Assembly (NCBI GenBank): GCA_033807775.1 | Contig: CM066318.1 | Location: 87,810,879-87,874,878 of the forward strand | Length of the DNA: 64,000 nt | Direction of reading: 5' to 3' | Source of the DNA: Saussurea involucrata | Taxonomy: Eukaryota; Streptophyta; Magnoliopsida; Asterales; Asteraceae | In this document: piece by piece, positions 52,866 through 64,000 of the stretch | Position numbering within the stretch: position 1 is the stretch's first letter | Layout: each line of letters begins with the position of its first letter | Translations under genes and position numbers: made by a program | The notes under the pieces: generated by a model | Told to the model about the DNA's origin: nothing | The model's input: the letters and a program-made list of their open reading frames with translations, nothing else | Databases searched by the model: none

Positions 52866-53781
52866 GTGAGTGCCGTGTGAAGTAGAATCTTTGAGGTTCT
52901 TAAGGAAAGTAATTGATTGGAGGTGAGCCCTAGTCTCTGATGAGTCTTTATTCTGGGAGTTCCCGATGTTGGTGAAATGAAGATCTTGAGCGTTTCAACT
53001 CAAGGATCGGATAGTATAGGTGTGTTTTATTACTCTCAGGTTAGTGGAAGAGTGACAAGAGTGGTTGAGAAATGATAGATGTATGGATTGGTAACACTAG
53101 TGTTGGTTAACCTATTTGGGATCGAGGTGAAGCCGTGTATTTCACAAATTAGTAGTCAGGTGGTAACTATGAGGTTGGAGCGTCCAAGTGTGTGGGGTTG
53201 TATGGACAAGATGGCGGTAGCTTATAATTACTGAGCATGCGAGGCACAGTGGTAATAAGTTGCTGTGAAGTTAAGTGTTGGACTAGTGATGACATGGGGT
53301 GAGCGTAAGTGGAGATCTTTGCTCGAGATTTGATTATAAGTTGTTCCAATTGTCGAAAAATTGTGTGTGGTGATGCATGGATGTCTAAGTGGCGTGTGGT
53401 ATTGTATCCGAGAATAAAGGAATGGGGTGGCAGTTGGTGGCTAGCTAAGAGGGAATTGTGTGCTTATGGATTGGTTGGTTACAGCGTTGTAGAAGATACG
53501 GAATCTTTGGGAATGTTTAGCTAATACTTGTATGTAAAGGAAATGCAAAGGAGTGGATGTAAGCGTTGATGAGAAGTCGACTAATGTCAAGAAACCGATA
53601 GAAACCGGGGATAGTAAGATTTGCAAAACGAGGGATGAAGAGGTGCGATTAGTAAAGGTTCAGTGGAGGTACCATAAAGAACGAGAGGCAGCTGAGAGGT
53701 AGAAACGGATACGAGGTTTAGGTACCCGCGTCCTTTCCATTAAGGAATTCTGGGGACGGAATTTTTTTAAGGGGGGAGTGT
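52866..53781 (+). pseudogene. C1 interior, right part with decayed chromodomain
   Basis: Mostly non-coding. Near 53650-53700 the forward translation KVQWRYHKEREAAER followed by a stop matches the start of a chromodomain core, so this is the decayed end of the C1 polyprotein. AAGGGGGGAGTGT at 53769-53781 is the polypurine tract. Confidence 0.6.
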
Positions 53782-55690
53782 TGTAACAACCCAAATTTCT
53801 AGTGAGTTTTGAAAGTTTGGTAGTCAATGTGGGAATAATAAAAGTTGTGATAAAGGACCTTGTTGCAATTTATGAAAGATATAAAAGGGACTCAAATCCC
53901 TAGGTTTTCAATTACTGAATCGTTCCTGTGTTGAGTGTTGGCGTCTGAGAAGAAAGCAGAAAGGGAAGAAATCAGATTGGCATTAAATTCGATTGAGAAG
54001 CTCGGTTGTTTTTGGTAAGTAATCACTTTCTTTATGAAGATTTCAGCTTAGTAAATAAATGAGAAATTCCATCTTTGGTTATTCTCCTTGGATGAGCTGG
54101 TTATTTTTTATAAGAACAACAATGGAGTTTTAAACTCTTAATCGGACTGTTAAATGGTGAAATCGAATTATTATAAGGATTTTATATGTTAAAGAGTAAT
54201 ACGTATCAAATTTTTAGTAAAGGGTAATGATAAAACTCTCACCGATTTGGGCTAATTAGGAAGAATTAAATTCTTAAGTTCGACAGTCGCAAGTTCCGGA
54301 AGTACTAGTTTTGTATCGAATCCGGAACGCGTTGGACCGTAGCAAATCGATCCGGAACTCTCTAAGTTACGGAATTGGATGTTTTAAGATCCGGAACTGT
54401 TAATAAAATGGGATCCGATATTTGGGGGTAGAGGGGATCCGGAGTGTGGTTTCAAGGTGATCCGGAACGTTATGCAGTCCAAGTGTTCCAGAGTTTAATT
54501 TTTAGTGGGCCGAAATTTCAACTAAGTCACGTGACTATTTGCTGTGAGATTGGGCCAAGAGTCCGGTGTGCTACAGCAATCCACAAAGTTGATTTGTTGG
54601 GCTTACACGTGTCCCAGGCCCTTACTCATGGACCGAGATCATGACACCATTTAATTATTTTGGGCCTGGATTGGTCTTTTTAATAAATGGAATTTATTTT
54701 ATTGTTGGGCTTGTCACGTGGCTGTGGTTTTGTTTTGGAAAAGGGCCACGTGATCCAATCTTGGTTGTTGTTGGGCTTAATTAATTGGACTTTCGGTAAT
54801 TATTCTTTTGGGTATTAAGCCGGTGTTTAATTGATGGATCCGGTATTACGTTGTTAGGCCCCGATATGATTTAATTAATTTGGGACAGGTTGTTTATTAA
54901 TTAAGTGGACTTCGTTATTAAATTGTTGGGCTTCGATATTATTAGTTAATTGGGCCCCGGTAGACATTTATTTAAGTGAGAGGCGGTATTTAAGTGTTGG
55001 GTATTTTTGGCTGAGACTTTCCAGTTAGTAAAATACAGTAGGGTCTTGTGTGTCTTAACCGTTACGTGTGATGGGTTTAATTGCAGGTGCGTGTAGAGAT
55101 GTTCGGTGCGAGTAAGAACTTCTAAGCGGGACGCCAGGGAGTCTTTCTAAACCTAAATTTTATACAAGTGTGTTTAATGGTTATTATCAAACTGTATGTT
55201 TTTCAACTGTTTTTATTTCAAATCAGGAATAAGTGTGTGGCATGGATATTATCTAACAGTGTGCCTTTCAACTGCTTCCATTTCAAAGCAAAGATTAAAT
55301 GTGTGAATTATATGTGTGTGACCATGCTCTGGCTTTGGTGTGAAATGGGGGTGTGTCCCATAATAATTATATATATATGAATTTGTTTCATATATGGGCG
55401 GTGTGTGCCCTATTACGCTGTCACGGTGTGTGTGACTATAGCGTGTGTGTGCCGTATAGCGCTGTCACGGTGTGTGTGACTGTAGCTTATGCCAGTAGCA
55501 TGTGTCAATGTGTGCATATCATCTTAGTGTGCTTGTTATGATTGGTATGAATGCTTTCATAACTGATTTTATAAACTGTGACATATTTTGGTGTGACTTG
55601 GTGTGGAGGGAACTCACTAGACCTCATGGTCTAACCCTCGCTTTTCAAAACTAAAACCTTTTCAGGTAAGTAGGTAGCCGAGAGCACGTT
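53782..55690 (+). repeat. 3' LTR of C1, truncated
   Basis: It starts TGTAACAACCC after the polypurine tract and follows the 5' LTR until about AAAACCTTTT (55660). After GTAAGTAGGTAG it diverges (CCGAGAGCACGTTTAGAGG) and meets C3 at 55716. About 190 bp of the LTR end is absent here. Confidence 0.78.
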
Positions 55691-56199
55691 TAGAGGTTTG
55701 GCAAGACGTGGGTCGGTGTAAAGCCCGTATTCCGGTATGTAATTTCTTTTATTAATTCTTTTCTTTTTGAGTTTGATTTATTGTGGATTCCGTTAACGGG
55801 GTTAGTCGAGTTGGGTCGAATTGTTAAAAATGTCAAAAATGTTGGTTAGTTTGCTTGAAGGTTGTAGTTGAGGGGCTAAAGTTGTAAAAGAGCCAAACTT
55901 GTGTGTGTGGATTCGGCCTATGCAAGGAAAGGGCCGACACCCTTTTTTTTCCTATTCCCGTTTTCCTTTTCCTTGTGAAGCAAACCAAACCAATCCCAAA
56001 AACCCTTCAAACCCTTCTCGTTTTCTTGGTGTTGTGCGGCCGGAAGAGAGAAACGAAGAGAGAGAGAGAGAAGAACCGGGAGTAAGAAGAGAGAGGAAGC
56101 CGCCGGAGTTGCTGCTGCTGCTCGCCGGAGTGCCGCTGCTGTTCGCCGGAGTTTTCAAGAGGGGGAGTATCGAGTGCTGTCGCTTGGCATCGTCGCAAG

Positions 56200-57662
56200 G
56201 TAACTCTCCGCCCTTCTCCTTTACTTTTCGTTTGTCCGGCGAGACAACCACCGCCGCACGCCGCCGCTACGGTGGCTGTGGGTGGACGATGGTGGCAGTG
56301 GGTGACACTCGTGGCGGAACCCTAAACACACCTGGCCTAAACTCTAAATCATCGTAGCGTAAATCCCAAACCGTTTAGTATCGTAAATCGTTTATAGAAT
56401 CGTCATTTCATGTGAAAACGTGTTCTGCCACTGTTTTGCGTCGGTCATAACTTTTCCGTCGTAACTCGGATTGAGCCGAAACTGGTGCCCACGGTTCACG
56501 TTCTGGGTCGGGTACGTTTTTCGTGTTTTAGCGAAAATCTGGTTCGGCCTCTAGCTAGGTGAAAAAGGGGTCGTTTTGACAGCAGTCGGTCAATTTTTAT
56601 GTGATTTCCATCGTGCTGTCCAGTTTTTCTTTCGTGCATAACTTTTTACTCGTAACTCGTTTTAATGTGAAATTGGTGCCCAAAATTCCCAAATCGAGTT
56701 GGGAAGGTTTTTCGTGTTCTGCCAAAAGTCCGATTAAGCCCGTAGCTAGGCCGTATTGGACTGTTTGTGCAGGCTGGACCGAAAACTGTCAGCTTTGGTA
56801 GTCGTTCGTATTTAATTCATAATAAATTGTAGAAAAATCGTTAGGAGGCGTATAATATGTCCTTGAAACCCTATCTCAGAGTACTTTCTAATCATGAAAT
56901 AATATTGGGAATTTTCTGGGTTTAAAGGGGTCGAAACAGGTCCCGAACAGACCTGTTTGGCGAGAGCGGAAAATGGTTTTAGTGACGGTTTGAGCGTGTG
57001 TCGTGTCATAGGGTCCGGGTCTCGTATTGACACGTTTTAAAATGCATTTAGGTGCTGGGAAGTGACCGTATTTGTAAAGCTTGAATTGTGTTATTAAGCT
57101 GGGCGCGCATTCGAGGTGAGTTCTCTCACTGTGTAGTTAGGGGTTGTATGCATGTCATAGTAGTTTGTATGTACTACTGTCTTTGTGGTGTGAACTAGTT
57201 GTTTGTGGTGTGTAATATTTGATTGGTTTGAATGCTTAGTATAAATGTGTTACATTACAATTCGGTGGGACCGAGGAAGTGGAAAGAAACGTTGTGGGAA
57301 CTCGGTGTGACGAGTGTGTTACATTACAATTCGGTGGGACCGAGGAAGTGGAAAGAAACGTTGTGGGAACTCGGTGTGACGAGTGTGTTACATTACAATT
57401 CGGTGGGACCGAGGATGTGGAAAGAAACGTTGTGGGAACTCGGTGTGACGAGTGTGTTACATTACAATTCGGTGGGACCGAGGGCTCGGTGGGACCGAGG
57501 TGTTGGATACATAATTACTTGTAGATGTTTACTCGTTTTATGTAACTGTGATGTTGTTGCTTATGTGCGGATAGGGGTGATGTGTATATAATTCCTATCT
57601 GCGCATGTGTTGGAATTCACTAAGCTTCGTGCTTACCCTTTCCCAATGAACTGTGGTTTCAG
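56200..57662 (+). other. Predicted intron within C3 5' LTR
   Basis: Donor CGCAAG/GTAACT and acceptor TGTGGTTTCAG. Corresponds in place and flanks to the C2 candidate intron. Confidence 0.45.
57247..57505. repeat. 69-bp tandem repeat in C3 5' LTR
   Basis: About 3.5 units of GTGTTACATTACAATTCGGT + GGGACCGAGG..., each holding the hairpin TTCGGTGGGACCGAG. Because 69 is divisible by 3, forward frames stay open through it. Repeated in the 3' LTR from 63788 to the window end. Confidence 0.92.
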
Positions 57663-57883
57663 GTCCGAGCGGCTCCAAGGCGTGACAAGTACACACGGGC
57701 GCACGAGGAGAGCTGGTTGTTTTATGGTTTTAATAATTAAACGTTTATTCCGCTGGTTTTTATTATAAAGATATTAATTATGAGTTTGCAAACGAAACGT
57801 TGGGATCATTTAATGAGTTGTTATAAATGAATTGTGTATTTAAAAAATTTAAATTTGCTTGTAATTTTTGGGACGTTACAACT

Positions 57884-57895
57884 TGGTATCAGAGC
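57884..57895 (+). other. Primer binding site of C3
   Basis: TGGTATCAGAGC three bases after the LTR end. Confidence 0.88.
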
Positions 57896-60800
57896 ACAGC
57901 TTGAGTGAATCAAATGCACCTCGGTGTGTTTGATCTCAAGTTTGCGGCTATAAAATTTTCTTTAAAGTTTTTGGAAAATAAAAGAAAGGAAAACCCGTTT
58001 GAGAAACGGTGATCGATGGCGCAGTGTGTACAGTCAGCCGGAGCCAGGGGAAAAGGTATAGTACTTAGTGTTTTATTGCTTTCTAGATCATAGAGTATGC
58101 ATGCTAGATTGCCTGTTGTGGACACTATGTTGTATGTTGAACTACTTGCTATTAGGAATTTATGCTAATTATGATAGGTTACTAAGTGGATGCCCTCTAG
58201 GTTGTATGCAGTAAGAGATTTATAGCCTTAGAATATTCGATTTAGTTCTATTGCGCAGCTCTTGTCTGAGTCCAACCGTTCTAGGATAGAGTCTTGTATT
58301 CGACTGTCTATTTGTTTCGCACTGCATATAATCGGGTATTCGCGAGGTCACCCGTTATAATTAGTAGGGATTCGGTAGTAGCAAGGGTAGTGGGATAAGA
58401 GGAAGTTCCTAGAGAGCTGGGAAGGGTGTTTATGTATGAGTATGTGTGCTAGATTGCTTTCTAGAACATAGGAGTACGTATGCTAAATTGCTTGATGCTT
58501 ATTACACTGTATTGCATGTCTGCTGCTTGCTATTAGGGATTTGGCAGTGGCAAGGGTAGTGGTTTGGATGGAATTCCTAGGGAGCTAGGAAGAGTGTGTA
58601 CGTATGCCGGTGCGGGCATATGTGTATAGTTTCGGCGAGAAACTACATGGACCCCTTGGGATGGAACTCGGAACGGGCGATGATAGGTGTGGATGGTAGT
58701 AGTAGAGCTCCTACTACCGGAAGCACATGATCAATGCTCGAGTCGGGGAAGTCACGAGGAATCCAAGGAGTTGAGCGTGAGTGTTGTTAGTATGAGTTAT
58801 TATGTGCTAATAACGCGTTGTATTGTCTACCCAGAATAGCCATCACAAGGAGGAACAACTATAGTAAACCTACTAGTACAGGTGTGTACTCGAAGTGTTT
58901 TGAGGTGATGATCGTTGGGGGTAGTGATGAAGGTCCTAAACTAGTAGTCGTTGGAATAGAAAGACGATTCTAATATTAGTCACTTGGAGTGACGATAAGG
59001 ATGATATTTGTTGTAAGCAGATCATTTCGGGCCAAGATGGAAGATTGTGCTAGGGTCATAGGCTCATAGAGCCGACTTTGATTTGAGGAAAACCCGTAAG
59101 ATGATTTGATGTGATTTCCCAACTTGCCTTAAGAGGTTTAAATGTCTGGATGACAATAGTAGACCGGAGAGTTTCAGAGTAGTAGGGGTCGAGACGTTGA
59201 ATGCCGAATGAGTCATGCACGAAGTTATTTTGAAAATAAGATTGCATTAACAAATTCTTGTGTTTCAAATCTTTGTATGGACGGTGTTTTGGAATTTTGG
59301 GAACTGCTCAGCACACGCACAAGATTTTGAAATATGGTTTTGAAAGTGTATGAAATCGTTTTATCACGGGAGTGCAAATTTTGTTAGAATTTGTCTCATT
59401 TTCGTTATTTTTCCAACGGTTCTTTCGGGTACGATGTTATCCGTGTTTTGGTGGTGGTTAAGATGTTGGGTAAGTGACTACGGATTGAGACCCTAACATT
59501 GGAACTCCTCCACATGTGTTAGAGTTGAGACGAAAAGTTACATTCCACGATGTCTGTATAAAGGCTATTTTGGGTGATTTGTTTAAAATGAGTTTGGAAT
59601 TCCAGTGTCGCTTAACTTTTCGTTCGAGAGTTTGTATTACTAAGTGTTTTATTGCAAATAGTTCAGTGTGTGGATTGATTCATGCGTGACATAAGTGATG
59701 CATGGAGGAAATTTGGTAACATTTCATAAGGAGTTGTTTAGTGCGCTTTTTAGTCAGCTAAAGGTTTTATTGACATTTCCATGAAAATGCGATTTATCGA
59801 CTTAGGGGTATGCATACTGGGGTAACCTTTGTTCTCGACATTTTGATGAACGAATCGTGCATGAAAATGTTTTAGTTCTTTTTTGTCGAAATGAAAGACC
59901 ATTTGAGCCAAGGAGTGTTTTAATGTTGTGAACATCATGCATACGATTACAATGAGTTATATTTTGGAAATATAAATGCGTAGATTTTTGACAATCGGTT
60001 AATTTAGAATTACCGATCATTTTTTTTTGGGAAATTAAAAACTTTTGCTTTGGAGGAAACGAGTATTTTGAGCATTTTCGATAAAAACATTTTTTAAACT
60101 ATAATGTTTTGAAGTTATATGTCCCAAGTACGAAACTTGAGGAAGTGTTACAAGCTTGCATGCCTGCCCCCAGTTTGGGATTTTATGAGGTTTTAGTCGA
60201 TATTTCCAATTAATAGAAGCGGACTGGTTTCTGTCTTCAAGTTTGAAACTTACACGGGACAGTTGTGTTTTAACAAAAATATATTTGTAAACCGTGTCAT
60301 CGTTTTGTGTGATTAGCTGACGCGCGAAAAATTTGTGGCGAACCCTGTGCCACGTCATTTTTATGACTAAAAAGAAGAGTTTTTGAATCAAATGTCGTGA
60401 AACTTATTTTGAATTATGTGCACACCTTTGTCGCACCCTCTTTAAGGTCAATCGGTTACTTTAAGTGCACGTCATGAGTCAATCCATACTGGAATCGAGG
60501 CGGTACATTTTAAAGAAATTATTTATTACGCTTGCTTTTGTGTGAGTAAACTGAACTGCAATGGAACGATTTTCAACATGATTTTCCTACGTGGGACGAG
60601 CGTGTCCAGTTTTGCGTAACTATCGATCAGGTAATAGTAGTTTTATTACATACGATCTTTTGAGATGAAAATCCTGATGTTGAAAATATTTTGTAAATGA
60701 TTTTGTAAACCATTTGGGGAAATGTGCTTTTAAGTGTCATGTGTCATTTCGAGAATTTTTTTAGGGTGTGAGTCCTTTTGGAAAACTCTTTTGTTTAACC

Positions 60801-61671
60801 CGTGTTGAGTCTGAGACTAAGGTTGATTTCAGAGTATTGCTTGCTTAAACTTTGTTTAAACGCATTTTCCGACCTATGGGTCTAGCAAGCGTGGAGCATT
60901 TTGCTCGGTTTTGACTTGGAGTTAGTCATGGGCCAATTGCCCGGTTTTAATGGCTCGATGTGGAGACTAGTCGATGAGTTGTTTTTGTCGCACCGTTTGG
61001 CATTCTTTGCACGTTGAGTGTTTACATGTTTGGGTGAGTGAGTCAATCCGGAATAGGCATGTTGTTGGTAGGTTGTTTGCTTTGGATCCTTAGACACGTT
61101 AGTCAGTCGTTGGTAATGGTCGGTTGGGTATCTCGGGGTGGGACCCCGGTATTCATGTGTTTTAACCTAGACTTTCCAGTAGGTACTAGGAGGATATAGT
61201 TGTGGGCACTTACCTGGGAGGTAGTTCCGGTGTACTGGGTCTTGAGGCGTTACCTGGGAGGTAGACGTCAAGGTGTATCCTCGATACGGTGTGACTTGGC
61301 TTCGTAGAGCAAGTGTGGATGATACGTCGACGGTGGAAGGTAGATATTCCATGCGCGTTAGTACTGTAGGCCGAATAGTATCGGTTAAGGGATTGATGCC
61401 CTTTGTTATTTAGAGAATAAATGTTCATCAACCATTTTGAGGTAGGTGGTATATTTAGGTGTCGACTTTTGGGCTTGAGGCCAAACACCTTTAGTATAAT
61501 CGTAGAGTTGTAGCCGATTTTAAGATAATCATGGTGACGGTAGTAGTAACCCTGAAATGATCACTTGTGATGGATGGTTATGGTGGAATGACCTACGTGT
61601 GTGTTAGTTGATTTGGTTGTGGGGGATATCTATTTGTGTTAGTGTCTAGGATAATACCACACTTATGTGAG
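57896..61671 (+). other. C3 interior, non-coding
   Basis: Colinear with the C2 interior, with small insertions and deletions (for example an added CTTTCTAGAACATAGGAGTA segment near 58458 that repeats earlier sequence). No gag-pol frame. Minus-strand short frames are shared by chance with C2. Confidence 0.6.
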
Positions 61672-61855
61672 TTATTGTAATCGGTGGGACCGATGTTCGG
61701 CGGGTGGCCGATGTTTGTTATTGTAATCGGTTGGACCGATGTTCGGCGGGTGGCCGATGTTTGTTATTGTAATCGGTTGGACCGATGTTCGGCGGGTGGC
61801 CGATGTTTGTTATTGTAATCGGTTGGACCGATGTTCGGCAGGGGGTCGATGTTTT
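61672..61855. repeat. 46-bp tandem repeat with paired hairpins
   Basis: Four units of TTATTGTAATCGGTTGGACC + GATGTTCGGCGGGTGGCCGA + TGTTTG. Each holds two hairpins, ATCGGTTGGACCGAT and TCGGCGGGTGGCCGA. It is absent at the matching place in C2. Confidence 0.92.
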
Positions 61856-62149
61856 GTTAATATACGTTATTGAAAAATCTTTGGAGTCTATTAGAATTCG
61901 TAGAAGTTAATCGTCAATTAATGATAGGAGGGATCGTAATCGAGTATCCTGTGGAGTATACTGGTGAGCAGTTTTAGAATGGGTAGAGCTGGAGATTTGA
62001 CTCGGGATGTATGGAATATCTAAGGTTGGGGACAACCGAAGTCGCTTGGCTAGGAATGATTTCAATTGTTGGGGTGTTCTGCCGATCATAATCCCAGTGT
62101 CTTAGAAAGAGTACGTTAGTAAGAATAGTATTCGAGAAGTTTAGTAGGG

Positions 62150-62239
62150 GTTTCAAGTGGACTTAGGAACCTGAGGTTGAGATGAGGGAGATCTATCCGG
62201 AGTTATTCGTAGGCAGAGACTTCGAGGACGAAGTCTAAT
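62150..62239 (+). pseudogene. C3 chromodomain remnant with stop
   Basis: The forward frame matches the C2 chromodomain end (EPEVEMREIYPELF, DFEDEV) but has TAG where C2 has the Trp of EWTWEPE. The preceding part of the domain is deleted. Ends TAA just before AGTGGGGGAGAGT, the polypurine tract. Confidence 0.75.
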
Positions 62240-62255
62240 CTAAGTGGGGGAGAGT

Positions 62256-64000
62256 TGTAAAGCCCGTATTCCGGTATGTAATTTCTTTTATTAATTCTTT
62301 TCTTTTTGAGTTTGATTTATTGTGGATTCCGTTAACGGGGTTAGTCGAGTTGGGTCGAATTGTTAAAAATGTCAAAAATGTTGGTTAGTTTGCTTGAAGG
62401 TTGTAGTTGAGGGGCTAAAGTTGTAAAAGAGCCAAACTTGTGTGTGTGGATTCGGCCCATGCAAGGAAAGGGCCGACACCCTTTTTTCCTATTCCCGTTT
62501 TCCTTTTCCTTGTGAAGCAAACCAAACCAATCCCAAAAACCCTTCAAACCCTTCTCGTTTTCTTGGTGTTGTGCGGCCGGAAGAGAGAAACGAAGAGAGA
62601 GAGAGAGAGAAGAACCGGGAGTAAGAAGAGAGAGGAAGCCGCCGGAGTTGCTGCTGCTGTTCGCCGGAGTGCCGCTGCTGTTCGCCGGAGTTTTCAAGAG
62701 GGGGAGTATCGAGTGCTGTCGCGTGGCATCGTCGCAAGGTAACTCTCCGCCCTTCTCCTTTACTTTTCGTTTGTCCGGCGAGACAACCACCGCCGCACGC
62801 CGCCGCTACGGTGGCTGTGGGTGGACGATGGTGGCAGTGGGTGACACTCGTGGCGGAACCCTAAACACACCTGGCCTAAACTCTAAATCATCGTAGCGTA
62901 AATCCCAAACCGTTTAGTATCGTAAATCGTTTATAGAATCGTCATTTCATGTGAAAACGTGTTCTGCCACTGTTTTGCGTCGGTCATAACTTTTCCGTCG
63001 TAACTCGGATTGATCCGAAACTGGTGCCCACGGTTCACGTTCTGGGTCGGGTACGTTTTTCGTGTTTTAGCGAAAATCTGGTTCGGCCTCTAGCTAGGTT
63101 AAAAAGGGGTCGTTTTGACAGCAGTCGGTCAATTTTTATGTGATTTCCAGCGTGCTGTCCAGTTTTTCTTTCGTGCATAACTTTTTACTCGTAACTTGTT
63201 TTAATGTGAAATTGGTGCCCAAAATTCCCAAATCGAGTTGGGAAGGTTTTTCGTGTTCTGCCAAAAGTCCGATTAAGCCCGTAGCTAGGCCGTATTGGAC
63301 TGTTTGTGCAGGCTGGACCGAAAACTGTCAGCTTTGGTAGTCGTTCGTATTTAATTCATAATAAATTGTAGAAAAATCGTTAGGAGGCGTATAATATGTC
63401 CTTGAAACCCTATCTCAGAGTACTTTCTAATCATGAAATAATATTGGGAATTTTCTGGGTTTAAAGGGGTCGAAACAGGTCCCGAACAGACCTGTTTGGC
63501 GAGAGCGGAAAATGGTTTTAGTGACGGTTTGAGCGTGTGTCGTGTCATAGGGTCCGGGTCTCGTATTGACACGTTTTAAAATGCATTTAGGTGCTGGGAA
63601 GTGACCGTATTTGTAAAGCTTGAATTGTGTTATTAAGCTGGGCGCGCATTCGAGGTGAGTTCTCTCACTGTGTAGTTAGGGGTTGTATGCATGTCATAGT
63701 AGTTTGTATGTACTACTGTCTTTGTGGTGTGAACTAGTTGTTTGTGGTGTGTAATATTTGATTGGTTTGAATGCTTAGTATAAATGTGTTACATTACAAT
63801 TCGGTGGGACCGAGGAAGTGGAAAGAAACGTTGTGGGAACTCGGTGTGACGAGTGTGTTACATTACAATTCGGTGGGACCGAGGAAGTGGAAAGAAACGT
63901 TGTGGGAACTCAGTGTGACGAGTGTGTTACATTACAATTCGGTGGGACCGAGGATGTGGAAAGAAACGTTGTGGGAACTCGGTGTGACGAGTGTGTTACA
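62256..64000 (+). repeat. 3' LTR of C3, cut by the window end
   Basis: Matches 55716 onward with few differences (for example GGCCCATG against GGCCTATG, and length changes in T and GA tracts). About 420 bp is outside the window. Confidence 0.9.

Larger units (their letters stand above)
55716..57880 (+). repeat. 5' LTR of C3
   Basis: Starts TGTAAAGCCCGTATTCCGG and ends GGGACGTTACA (2165 bp). It contains GA-rich and CCGCCGG-rich stretches, a predicted intron 56200-57662 and a 69-bp tandem array. Confidence 0.9.
55716..64000 (+). mobile_element. Non-autonomous chromodomain-Gypsy element C3, runs off the window
   Basis: 5' LTR 55716-57880, primer site, about 4.37 kb interior, 3' LTR from 62256 to beyond 64000. 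Same family layout as C2, but LTRs differ. About ten LTR-LTR differences are visible in the 1745 bp available, so it is fairly young. The flank before it is GTCGG (55711-55715); the matching duplication should lie after the 3' LTR, outside the window. Confidence 0.85.

Noticed and set aside
55899..56357. 152-codon frame at the C3 LTR (copy near 62440)
   Set aside because: Lies in the repeated LTR, with frame length changed by T-tract and GA-tract differences between the two LTRs. No domain.
57232..57591. 119-codon frame of 23-residue repeats
   Set aside because: The 69-bp unit is a multiple of three, so any open unit stays open. It lies within an LTR intron candidate and has no start context.

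Overview
This window is a stretch of plant nuclear genome made almost entirely of transposable elements plus one large block of endogenous pararetrovirus (EPRV). Plant evidence: LTR retrotransposons with tRNA-iMet primer sites (TGGTATCAGAGC), plant-type Copia and chromodomain-Gypsy elements, hAT, CACTA and MITE termini, and Caulimoviridae-like sequence. The style of the Copia elements (extra non-gag/pol ORF, coiled-coil gag-like ORF) reminds me of Asteraceae such as lettuce or chicory, but that is an impression, not something shown. I see no convincing ordinary host gene, no rRNA and no tRNA gene.

Layout. 1-6.9 kb: a minus-strand Gypsy element (LTR 5192-6856, gag 4976 down to 1) split by a very young, complete, non-autonomous Copia-type element (118-4582; 5-bp target duplication GAGGC; LTRs with one visible mismatch). 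6.9-18.1 kb: minus-strand SIRE-like Copia sequences. One keeps a long extra ORF (6896-9424, one stop). The other is an LTR-bounded, pol-less element (10961-18119) whose long coiled-coil ORF is broken by two stops and an 879-bp hAT element (13956-14834, 8-bp duplication). Blocks dense in the word CCGGA lie inside predicted leader introns of these elements.

18.57-37.03 kb: a scrambled EPRV locus bounded on both sides by TA-dinucleotide microsatellites. Its long pieces give a movement protein-coat protein ORF, protease, reverse transcriptase-RNase H and a transactivator/viroplasmin ORF. There are two nearly full transactivator copies, several copies of the intergenic region and primer site, and two copies of a front end with two small ORFs. 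That front end contains no ATG for more than 600 nt before the movement-protein ATG, which resembles the leaky-scanning layout of rice tungro bacilliform virus. Between the long pieces, about 40-180-bp fragments of both strands are joined in a mosaic. As it stands the locus is broken: in-frame stop, frame shift, truncations and inversions.

37.06-41.8 kb: MITEs, one Copia-type LTR with primer site, (CA)n/(TA)n repeats, one CACTA end, and about 2 kb that I cannot assign. 41.8-64 kb: nested chromodomain-Gypsy elements. A gutted element C1 (LTRs 41806-43878 and 53782-about 55680) contains C2 (44319-52865, duplication GTGAG) and adjoins C3 (55716 to beyond the window end). C2 and C3 are non-autonomous relatives: over 2-kb LTRs, about 4.4 kb of colinear non-coding interior, and only a terminal chromodomain remnant. 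Their LTRs share a predicted leader intron and arrays of short CGG...CCG hairpins.

The most notable content is the EPRV: tungrovirus/badnavirus-like small front ORFs combined with a caulimovirus-like viroplasmin ORF. All family assignments come from reading motifs, with no database search.
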